Below are positions 58,022 through 64,000 of a DNA stretch of 64,000 nt, in pieces. Within the stretch, counting starts at the first letter, position 1; every line of letters begins with the position of its first letter. Under the pieces are notes generated by a model. The model was not told the DNA's origin. It worked only from the letters and a program-made list of their open reading frames with translations, and did no database searches. Source of the DNA: an uncultured Bacteroidales bacterium (lineage in GTDB: Bacteria > Bacteroidota > Bacteroidia > Bacteroidales > P3); the NCBI GenBank assembly GCA_900316055.1, contig ONBK01000014.1, positions 62,001-126,000 on the forward strand, in the 5' to 3' direction. Position numbers and translations under genes: made by a program.

Positions 58022-59608
58022 TTATTTATTCGCTGCAATTCTCTTTTTATTCTCCACGATGCAGACGCGCTGCGGGATGATGACGCTGACGCCGTTGTAG
58101 GCAATCTCTTCTTCGAGAATCTTCATGAACTCGTCGTGGTTCTTGGGCAGCGGCACGATGGTGCGGATGTGGTCGGGGTCGACGCCGAGGCCCTTGCAGA
58201 TGTTGAAGAGCTTCTGGTTGGCGCTCGAGGGCTGGCCACCGGTCATAGCCGTGATGTCGTTGTCGAGAATCATGATGATGACGTTGGCTTTCTCGTTGAC
58301 GCAGTCGAGCAGACCGGTCATGCCGCTGTGGCCGAAGGTACCGTCGCCGATGACGCCGATGGCGGGGAAGATGCCCATCTCGGCGGCACCCTTGGCCATG
58401 GTGACGCTGGCACCCATACAGACGGTGGTGTCGATGGCACCCATGTTGAATCCGAGAGTGTAGCATCCGATGTCACCGAAGACGCGGCCGTTGGGGTATT
58501 TCTTCATCACGTCGACAACAGCCTGGTAGCTGTCGATGTGGGGGCAGCCGACGCAGAGGGCGGGAGGACGGTTGGTGACCACCTCGGGCACTGCGGGACC
58601 CTTGGGCATGGGGTTGCCTAGGGCGATGGCGACCTTCTCGGCGTTGAGCTCACCGTCGCGGCGGATAGTCTCATCCAAGCGGCCGTGCACGGGTTTGCCT
58701 TTGCCGAGGAAGCCTTTGATATGCTCCTCGACGAAAGGCTGACCATCCTCGAGCACGAGAATCTCGTCAACCTCGTCATAGAGTTTGTTGAGCATGTTGT
58801 AGGGCAGCGGATACTGGGTAATCTTCACCACGGGATAAGGGCATTTGCCATTAGGAAAGTTCTCCTGCAGGTAGTTGAAGGCGATGCCGGTAGTGATGAT
58901 ACCGCGTTTCTTGTCGGTGCCAGGGATATACTGGTTGAAGCCGCTCTCCTCGCTGCTCTTGGTGAAAGCAGGCTGTTTGTCGATGAGGTCGCGGTAGAGG
59001 CGCTTGGCGTTGACGGGCAGCAGCACATAGCTCTTGGGGTCGCTGGGGCTGCTGAGGGGGTTCTGAGCGCGGACGGGCTTGCGCTCGACGCCGGCGCGGC
59101 TGTGGGCCAAGCGGGTGGGGATGCGCATCAGGATGGGGGTGCCCATCTGCTCACTGAGTTCATAGCCGAAGAAGACCATGTCGTAGGCCTCCTGCTGGTT
59201 GCTGGGCTCGAGCATGGGAATCATGGCCCAGTGGCCATAGTAACGGCTGTCCTGCTCGTCCTGCGAGGAGAACATGCTGGGGTCGTCGGCCACCACGATA
59301 ATGACGCCCTTGGTGCCGATGATGGAGGCGTTCATGAAGGGGTCGCCACAGACATTGAGACCCACGTGCTTCATGCAGGTCATAGCGCGCTTGCCGCTGT
59401 AGGCTACACCGATGGAGGCCTCGAGGGCGGTCTTCTCGTTGGCACACCAGTTGGCCACCACACCCTGTTCCTTGGCCTGTTTACTCTTCATCACGTATTC
59501 GGTAATCTGGGTCGACGGGGTGCCCGGGTAGCTGTTGATGGCGCTACCGCCGGCATCGATAAATGCCTGTGCAATAGCCTCGTCGCCTAAAAGAAGGAGT
59601 TTTGACAT
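58022..59608 (-). CDS. iorA: Indolepyruvate:ferredoxin oxidoreductase, alpha subunit
   Basis: 528 residues. LLLGDEAIAQAFIDAGGSAI and SYPGTPSTQITEYV open the pyrimidine domain, and the TPP-binding core is GDIGCYTLGFNMGAIDTT with GDGTFGHSGMTGL and DNDITAMTGGQPS. The C-terminus stops at IIPQRVCIVENKKRI. The ferredoxin-like domain with Cys clusters that ends the archaeal IorA is missing, so electrons must pass to a separate ferredoxin. Used in amino-acid fermentation or, in reverse, in aromatic amino-acid synthesis from aryl acids. Confidence 0.95.
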   Translation of the reverse strand: MSKLLLLGDEAIAQAFIDAGGSAINSYPGTPSTQITEYVMKSKQAKEQGVVANWCANEKTALEASIGVAYSGKRAMTCMKHVGLNVCGDPFMNASIIGTKGVIIVVADDPSMFSSQDEQDSRYYGHWAMIPMLEPSNQQEAYDMVFFGYELSEQMGTPILMRIPTRLAHSRAGVERKPVRAQNPLSSPSDPKSYVLLPVNAKRLYRDLIDKQPAFTKSSEESGFNQYIPGTDKKRGIITTGIAFNYLQENFPNGKCPYPVVKITQYPLPYNMLNKLYDEVDEILVLEDGQPFVEEHIKGFLGKGKPVHGRLDETIRRDGELNAEKVAIALGNPMPKGPAVPEVVTNRPPALCVGCPHIDSYQAVVDVMKKYPNGRVFGDIGCYTLGFNMGAIDTTVCMGASVTMAKGAAEMGIFPAIGVIGDGTFGHSGMTGLLDCVNEKANVIIMILDNDITAMTGGQPSSANQKLFNICKGLGVDPDHIRTIVPLPKNHDEFMKILEEEIAYNGVSVIIPQRVCIVENKKRIAANK

Positions 59609-59650
59609 AACGGTTATTTTTTGTTAATAGATTATTGCTTTTTGAAAGTG

Positions 59651-59681
59651 CAAAGATAGGAAAAAAAAATAACATACCAAA
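59651..59681 (-). promoter_or_regulatory. Promoter of iorA
   Basis: TATCTTTG at 59651-59658 on the minus strand with TTTG 18 bp upstream. Confidence 0.8.
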
Positions 59682-59740
59682 AGTTTTTTTTATTTTATAT
59701 GTTTTTCGTATTTTATTGTTTCCATGTAAAAAAAAAGTTG

Positions 59741-59748
59741 TATCTTTG
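59741..59748 (+). promoter_or_regulatory. Promoter -7 element TATCTTTG of the Dpm1-like gene
   Basis: Exact TAnnTTTG on the plus strand 25 bp before the start codon; the -33 region is AT-rich but not a clear TTTG. Confidence 0.7.
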
Positions 59749-59772
59749 CAGTTCAATTAAAACTGATTAGAT

Positions 59773-60498
59773 ATGTCTGACACACTGGTTATCACCCCTA
59801 CTTACAACGAGAAGGAGAATATTGAAGCTATCATCCGCAAAGTTTTTTCGCTCCCGAAAGAGTTTGATATGCTCATCATTGAGGATAATTCGCCCGACGG
59901 CACTGCCGACATCGTGAAGCGTCTGATGCAGGAGTTTCCCAATCGCCTCTTTATCGTGGAGCGCAAAGGCAAGCTGGGCCTCGGCACCGCCTACCTCGAC
60001 GGTATGCGCTGGGGCAATGAACACGGCTATGAGTACATGATTGAGATGGATGCCGACTTTAGCCATAATCCTGACGACTTGGTGCGCCTCTACGATGCTT
60101 GCGCCTCTGGCAAGGGCGACGTGGTGGTCGGATCGCGCTATGTAGGTGGCAAAATTAGTGTTGTCAACTGGCCGATGGGTCGTCTTATGATGTCCTATTA
60201 TGCCTCGAAATATGTGCGTTTGATTACTGGTATGAAGGTGGCGGATTCCACAGCCGGCTTCGTCTGCTGGAGCCGTCGCGTATTGGAGAAGGTGAAGTTC
60301 GACAAGGTGAAGTTTGTCGGCTATGCCTTCCAGATTGAGATGAAGTATACCGCCACGCGTCTGGGATTCAAGGTTTACGAGGTCCCCATCGTCTTTACCG
60401 ACCGTGTGCTGGGCGTGAGCAAGATGAGCATGAAAATCTTCAAGGAGGCCTTTTTCGGTGTCTTCAACCTCAAGTTCCGCAACTGGCGCAATTACTAG
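59773..60498 (+). CDS. Polyprenol-phosphate mannosyltransferase (Dpm1-like)
   Basis: 241 residues, GT2 family. LVITPTYNEKENIEAIIRKV, LIIEDNSPDGTADIV, EMDADFSHNPDDL (DxD) and VGSRYVGGKI are signatures of dolichyl/polyprenyl-phosphate mannose synthases. ADSTAGFVCWSRRVLEKV and DRVLGVSKMS complete the match. There is no C-terminal membrane domain, as in the soluble class. It transfers mannose (or a similar sugar) to a lipid phosphate used by periplasmic glycosyltransferases; in Bacteroidota it may feed protein O-glycosylation. Confidence 0.9.
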   Translation: MSDTLVITPTYNEKENIEAIIRKVFSLPKEFDMLIIEDNSPDGTADIVKRLMQEFPNRLFIVERKGKLGLGTAYLDGMRWGNEHGYEYMIEMDADFSHNPDDLVRLYDACASGKGDVVVGSRYVGGKISVVNWPMGRLMMSYYASKYVRLITGMKVADSTAGFVCWSRRVLEKVKFDKVKFVGYAFQIEMKYTATRLGFKVYEVPIVFTDRVLGVSKMSMKIFKEAFFGVFNLKFRNWRNY

Positions 60499-60500
60499 GT

Positions 60501-60760
60501 TCTCCTTGCCGCTGCCGCGGCAGAGATCTCGTTGATCTTGTAGATTTTCTTGCTGACGCACCACATTGATTTAGCTATAATGGATTTTGATGAAATAAAG
60601 TACCAAGTAAGGGGCGCTGCAATGGAAGTTTACAGCCATTTTGGACCGGGGTTGTTAGAATCTGTGTACAAAAAAGGATTAAGAAGAGTCACAATATAAC
60701 CTGCGTAGCTGCGCGAAGCGCGAAATCTACAAGAGCAACAAGATCTCGCGAAGCAGGAGA
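60501..60760. repeat. Inverted repeat pair flanking the GxxExxY remnant
   Basis: Left arm 60523-60548 and right arm 60723-60750 are about 25 bp in inverted orientation with two mismatches (GAGATCT, GTTG, TCTTGTAGATTT in common). Both arms have TCTCCT at their outer end (60501, 60760). A 12-bp palindrome CTGCCGCGGCAG lies at 60512-60523. The layout resembles a small mobile or miniature element. No transposase is present. Confidence 0.65.
60580..60699 (+). pseudogene. Truncated GxxExxY-family gene
   Basis: 39 residues are left: MDFDEIKYQVRGAAMEVYSH, then FGPGLLESVYKKGL and a foreign end. The GAAMEVYSHFGPGLLESVY stretch is the family's N-terminal signature; complete members have about 125 residues, so about 90 C-terminal residues are missing. 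It lies between inverted repeats. The function of the family is not established; it has a nuclease-like fold by prediction. Confidence 0.8.
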
Positions 60761-60778
60761 ATAAAGATATACTGAAAT

Positions 60779-62782
60779 ATGAGAAAGATACTAATGACAC
60801 TGGCGGCCGTGATGTGCGCCGCGACGATGATGGCGCAGGAGAAACTCCTGCAGTGGGACCAACTGATGGATTACAAGCTGTATCCGCAACGCGAGATGCG
60901 CGGATTTACCTTTGTTCCGGGCACCAACAATGTGATGTACCTTAAGGACACTGCTTACATGCTTTTCGACGGGAAGAAGGAGCGCTCGATGACCGCCAAG
61001 GAACGTGAGATGTTCAAGGAGAAGATGCAGCCCGCCAAGGACGAGCGTGTGGAGAAGAAGGAGGGCAACCTCTATGTCGACGGCAAGCTCGTGGAGCACG
61101 GTGATGGCTATGACATCGTCCTCGGCGAGAGCGTCCACCGCAATGAATTCGGCATCGACGGCGGCCTCTTCTGGTCACCCAAGGCCAATCGTCTGGCTTT
61201 CTACCGCATGGACCAGAGCATGGTGGTGGACTACCCCCTCGTCAATACCAAGGCCCGCGAGGCAGAGCCCAAGCCCATCAAGTACCCCATGGCCGGCATG
61301 AAGAGCCACGAGGTGACGGTGGGCGTGTGGGACACACAGACCGAAAAACTCGTCTACCTCAATACCCGCAAGGACACCACTGTCCATGAACGCGAGATGT
61401 ACCTCACCAATATCGCCTGGAGCCCCGACGAAAAGTATATCTACATAGCCAAGGTGAACCGTGAACAGAACCACATGTGGCTCGAGCAGTACGACGCTGT
61501 GAGCGGCAAGCTGGTCAAGGTCCTCTTTGAGGAGACCAACCCCCGCTACGTCGAACCTTGCGAGCCGATGATTTTCACCCCCAAGGGCGACCAGTTCCTG
61601 TGGTATTCGATGCGCGACGGCTACAAGCACCTGTACCTCTACAACCTCGATGGCACATTGGTGAAGCAGGTGACCAACGGCGAGTATGAGGTCGAGGGCT
61701 TCATCCAGTTCGACAAGAAGGGCGAGAATATCTTTATCTATGCCAACAAGGACAATCTTGCTGGCCGCGACGCCTATCGCGTCAACCTCAAGAAGGGTAC
61801 GATGGAGTGCATGACTATGACCGAGAACGGCCTGCACGGCACCCACAGCGTGGTGATTAACGAGGCTGGCACCTCTTGGGTGGATGTATGGAGCAGCGTC
61901 AACGTGCCTGCGCGTGCCGACCTGCGCGACTGGAAGCACAAGAACCCCGTCAAGACCTTCTATGAGGCCAAGAATCCATTGGAAGAATATGCTATGCCCA
62001 ATGTTACGCTTGGCACCATCAAGGCTGCCGACGGCAAAACCGACCTCTACTACCGCCTTATCACGCCTCCTGGTGTGCTCACAAGCTCCTACTTTGATTC
62101 AAACAAGAAGTATCCGACCTTAGTCTATGTCTACGGCGGCCCGCACTCGCAGTTGGTCACCGACAGCTGGCTAGGAGGCGGCAACCTCTACTTCATGTTC
62201 CTCGCCCAGCAGGGCTATGTGGTCTTCACCCTCGACAACCGTGGCACCGACAACCGCGGCTTCGAGTTCGAGAGCTGCACCCACCGCCACCTGGGCGAGA
62301 TTGAGATGGCCGACCAGATGGAAGGCGTCAAGTTCCTCAAGAGCCTGCCCTACGTGGACCAAGACCGCATGGGTGTCGAGGGCTGGAGTTTCGGCGGCTT
62401 CATGACCATCACCATGAAGCTGGCGCACCCCGAGGTCTTCAAGGTGGGCTGCGCCGGCGGCCCCGTCATCGACTGGAAGTGGTACGAGATTATGTACGGC
62501 GAGCGCTATATGGACATGCCGCAGGAGAATCCCGAGGGCTACGAGGTCAACAGTCTCCTCAACAAGGCCAAGAACCTCGAAGGCCGCCTGCTGGTCATCC
62601 AGGGTGCCGAAGACAACACTGTGGTGCCGCAGCACAGCACCGAGTTCATCGAGCGCTGCATCAACAACTTCAAGCAGGTGGACTACTTCATGTACCCCCA
62701 CCACGAGCACAACGTCCTCGGCCGCGAGCGCCTGCATTTATATAATAAGATGTTCCAATATTATGAGGACTACCTGAAATAG
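60779..62782 (+). CDS. Secreted prolyl oligopeptidase-family (S9, DPP-IV-like) serine peptidase
   Basis: 667 residues with a signal peptide (MRKILMTLAAVMCAATMMAQ). Residues 30-400 form the propeller-type N-terminal domain (NRLAFYRMDQSMVVDYP, IAWSPDEKYIYIAKVNREQN). The catalytic domain has GWSFGGFMT (Ser near 537), GAEDNTVVPQ (Asp near 610) and HHEHNVLGRE (His near 641). DPP-IV-like enzymes remove Xaa-Pro dipeptides. Asaccharolytic Bacteroidales rely on several of these for peptide use. A single gene without a clear promoter of the TAnnTTTG type in the preceding 80 bp. Confidence 0.92.
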   Translation: MRKILMTLAAVMCAATMMAQEKLLQWDQLMDYKLYPQREMRGFTFVPGTNNVMYLKDTAYMLFDGKKERSMTAKEREMFKEKMQPAKDERVEKKEGNLYVDGKLVEHGDGYDIVLGESVHRNEFGIDGGLFWSPKANRLAFYRMDQSMVVDYPLVNTKAREAEPKPIKYPMAGMKSHEVTVGVWDTQTEKLVYLNTRKDTTVHEREMYLTNIAWSPDEKYIYIAKVNREQNHMWLEQYDAVSGKLVKVLFEETNPRYVEPCEPMIFTPKGDQFLWYSMRDGYKHLYLYNLDGTLVKQVTNGEYEVEGFIQFDKKGENIFIYANKDNLAGRDAYRVNLKKGTMECMTMTENGLHGTHSVVINEAGTSWVDVWSSVNVPARADLRDWKHKNPVKTFYEAKNPLEEYAMPNVTLGTIKAADGKTDLYYRLITPPGVLTSSYFDSNKKYPTLVYVYGGPHSQLVTDSWLGGGNLYFMFLAQQGYVVFTLDNRGTDNRGFEFESCTHRHLGEIEMADQMEGVKFLKSLPYVDQDRMGVEGWSFGGFMTITMKLAHPEVFKVGCAGGPVIDWKWYEIMYGERYMDMPQENPEGYEVNSLLNKAKNLEGRLLVIQGAEDNTVVPQHSTEFIERCINNFKQVDYFMYPHHEHNVLGRERLHLYNKMFQYYEDYLK

Positions 62783-62884
62783 GATTTTAATTTTAATATT
62801 CAATCATTAAAGAAGTAAAAACAAAGTTTTAGAAGAAAGAAAACAAGATAATATAGTAATATAATAGAAGTATTTTCGCTTGCG

Positions 62885-63035
62885 CAAAGAGTGCCTGGAA
62901 TCTGCAAAATTTTATCACTCTTCTACCAAACTGCAAAAAGCGGGAATGCTTGCGGACAACCGTAAGCTTTTCCTTGTTTGGTAGAAGGTATTGCAGAACC
63001 TCAGGCACCACAAGAAGCCTACGGTTCTTTTTTTT
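62885..63035 (+). ncRNA. Candidate structured RNA (6S-like or another Bacteroidales RNA)
   Basis: Nested helices seen by eye: GTGCCTG (62891) with CAGGCAC (63002); CTGCAA (62902) with TTGCAG (62991); CTTCTACCAAAC (62920) with GTTTGGTAGAAG (62976), 12 bp perfect; and an apical hairpin GCTTGCGG, loop ACAA, CCGTAAGC (62948-62967). It ends with a terminator stem (AAGAA-CC / GGTTCTT) and T8 at 63012-63035. The rod with internal bubbles recalls 6S RNA; I cannot assign the family. The start is a guess from a near-consensus TATTTTCG at 62871. Without this RNA the 310-bp spacer would be empty. Confidence 0.7.
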
Positions 63036-63092
63036 GCGCCCTGCCCAAACAAGGAAACCCTTATTTATTAACCCATAAAAAAAACAAATAAA

Positions 63093-63851
63093 ATGAAACA
63101 TTCAATCAAAATCGTCCTTGCCGCAGCGGCATTGTTCGCCATGACCGGCACTGAGAAAATCAACGCACAGACCTTTATGCTCTGGAAAGGGGATTTCCGT
63201 CTGGGCCTTTCGGCCGGTGTGAGTCACAATTTCAAGCCCTTCGACCTGACGGTTCCCACGGGTTACTCTCTTGACGGCGACGCCGCCACAGCCGTTGTCA
63301 CCCCCTCCATCGGTCTCTATTCGGGCATGGAAAAGAAACTCAACCGCAATCTCTCCTTCGGTTTTGACGCCACCGCCAGCTACAGTCGCCCCACTACCTA
63401 TGCCACCCTAAGGAACACCTCCGGAAACACCTACGAATACACCTTTGACGTCAATAGCATAATGGTAAACGAGCATATCTATTTTGCCTTTGCTCTCGAC
63501 AGAAGGGCGCAGGCGCAGTTCAACATCGGAGCTGGATTCTTCGAGCGTATTATGATAGGCGGCACAGCCACCTCGGAGTCTGGTGCCTCGGCCCCGGCAT
63601 GTGCTTTCGGTGATGGCTCATCGTTCGGATTCAACTTCGGTGCAGCCGTTTCGGCAGGCATCACCTACTACCTCAGTGATGTGTTCTTCGTGAAAGGGTC
63701 TGTCGACGCGTTGGTGCCGATACTCTCGAGTTCCAAGTTGTTGGACGACTGGAATGATGGATGGGGAAGCAGCAGTTCCAGTACCTTGACGGCATCCGCC
63801 AACAGCGGCTTCGAGTTGGGACTCTCCGCTTGCATCGGATTCAAGTGGTAG
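63093..63851 (+). CDS. Outer-membrane beta-barrel protein
   Basis: 252 residues with a signal peptide (MKHSIKIVLAAAALFAMTGT, cleaved near INAQ). The mature part has strands such as FRLGLSAGVSHNFKPF, NLSFGFDATASYSR and FNFGAAVSAGITYYLSDVFF, and ends with an aromatic strand (ELGLSACIGFKW). Length and pattern fit an eight- to ten-strand outer-membrane barrel (PorT/OmpW-like size). Function unknown. The upstream structured RNA ends 58 bp before it, so the RNA might also be its leader. Confidence 0.8.
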   Translation: MKHSIKIVLAAAALFAMTGTEKINAQTFMLWKGDFRLGLSAGVSHNFKPFDLTVPTGYSLDGDAATAVVTPSIGLYSGMEKKLNRNLSFGFDATASYSRPTTYATLRNTSGNTYEYTFDVNSIMVNEHIYFAFALDRRAQAQFNIGAGFFERIMIGGTATSESGASAPACAFGDGSSFGFNFGAAVSAGITYYLSDVFFVKGSVDALVPILSSSKLLDDWNDGWGSSSSSTLTASANSGFELGLSACIGFKW

Positions 63852-63857
63852 TTGCCC

Positions 63858-63892
63858 GAGGGCCGCGCGAAGCGCGGCCCTCATTCATTTGG
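63858..63892. terminator. Terminator between convergent genes
   Basis: Stem GAGGGCCGCGC / GCGCGGCCCTC with a GAA loop. The downstream plus strand is ATTCATTT, a weak T-tract. Confidence 0.75.
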
Positions 63893-64000
63893 CAGCTTTG
63901 AGTACCTGCTCTATCACACCTATCTTGTAGCCTGTGCTGTGGTATAGAATATGACCGTCCTTATCGATGAGGGCAACAAGGGGGTACTCCACCTTGTCGA
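63885..64000 (-). CDS. C-terminus of a thioredoxin/redoxin-like protein, cut by the right edge
   Basis: 37 residues are visible, read by hand: DKVEYPLVALIDKDGHILYH, then STGYKIGVIEQVLKAAK and TGA (63885-63887). Strand-beta (PLVALIDKDGHILYHSTGY) and the final helix are the TlpA/redoxin C-terminal pattern, including the position of the cis-Pro strand. The catalytic CxxC would lie outside the window. Probably a periplasmic thiol-disulfide protein; the 5' part is missing. Confidence 0.7.
   Translation of the reverse strand, partial: DKVEYPLVALIDKDGHILYHSTGYKIGVIEQVLKAAK

Noticed and set aside
62829..63101. A 90-codon minus-strand frame across the structured RNA
   Set aside because: It reads through the helices and the terminator T-tract, has no homology I recognise, and the paired bases explain the sequence better.

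Overview
The window looks like a chromosomal segment of a moderately GC-rich Bacteroidota bacterium, most likely order Bacteroidales, that carries a type IX secretion system. The evidence is: promoters of the TTTG / TAnnTTTG type; a tmRNA tag reading GENNYALAA; a UpxY/NusG-type antiterminator; type A and type B T9SS sorting domains; and IorAB, QueA, PssA and DPP-like peptidase genes of the Bacteroidales kind. The genus cannot be fixed from the sequence.

Layout. (1) 1-9797, minus strand: a surface-polysaccharide operon read leftwards from the antiterminator upxY. It holds a sugar-1-phosphate transferase-like protein, a Wzm/Wzt-type ABC exporter with a nucleotidyltransferase-like gene between its two subunits, an FkbM methyltransferase and three glycosyltransferase genes, two of them fusions. 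(2) 10051-11688: an M49-like zinc peptidase; then tRNA-Ser. (3) 12010-18406, minus: wza- and wzz-like export genes followed directly by two genes resembling the lysine 5,6-aminomutase reactivase pair KamB/KamC. (4) 18691-28716, plus: dTDP-rhamnose genes rfbA-C-D, the four genes for UDP-2,3-diacetamido-glucuronic acid (wbpB-D-E-A), a CapD/PglF-type dehydratase and an LtaS/EptA-like membrane phosphotransferase. (5) 28783-36439: purE, a kinase-dCMP deaminase fusion, secreted proteins, a ferredoxin, a frameshifted Gate-domain membrane protein and a porin. (6) 36532-39938: an HsdR_N-like gene and an ECF sigma factor operon ending near a T9SS type B cargo gene. (7) 39935-51559, minus: birA, frr, pyrH, comF, queA, pssA, two lipoproteins, an AddB-like nuclease and a MurU-like nucleotidyltransferase. 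(8) 51780-57131: a 1398-residue T9SS cargo protein, tmRNA, tRNA-Asp and tRNA-His. (9) 57318-64000: iorB/iorA, a Dpm1-like mannosyltransferase, a GxxExxY gene remnant, a DPP-IV-like peptidase, a probable structured RNA, an outer-membrane barrel and the end of a thioredoxin-like gene.

How the parts fit. Regions 1, 3 and 4 together supply nucleotide sugars, glycosyl transfer and export for a surface polysaccharide. The diacetamido-glucuronate pathway is the one that makes the linking sugar for T9SS cargo in Porphyromonas gingivalis, and two T9SS cargo genes lie in this window. The ECF sigma gene and the giant cargo gene share an almost identical promoter block, so the cargo is very probably part of that sigma factor's regulon.

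The most unusual feature is a set of about 20 short tandem arrays, mostly with a 7-bp period, spread through spacers and also inside at least nine coding genes. There they read through as peptides, including one signal-peptide core and two insertions in biotin ligase. Other points worth following are the structured RNA at 62885-63035, the orphan KamB/KamC pair, and the inverted repeats around the GxxExxY remnant. No CRISPR array, insertion sequence or prophage was seen.
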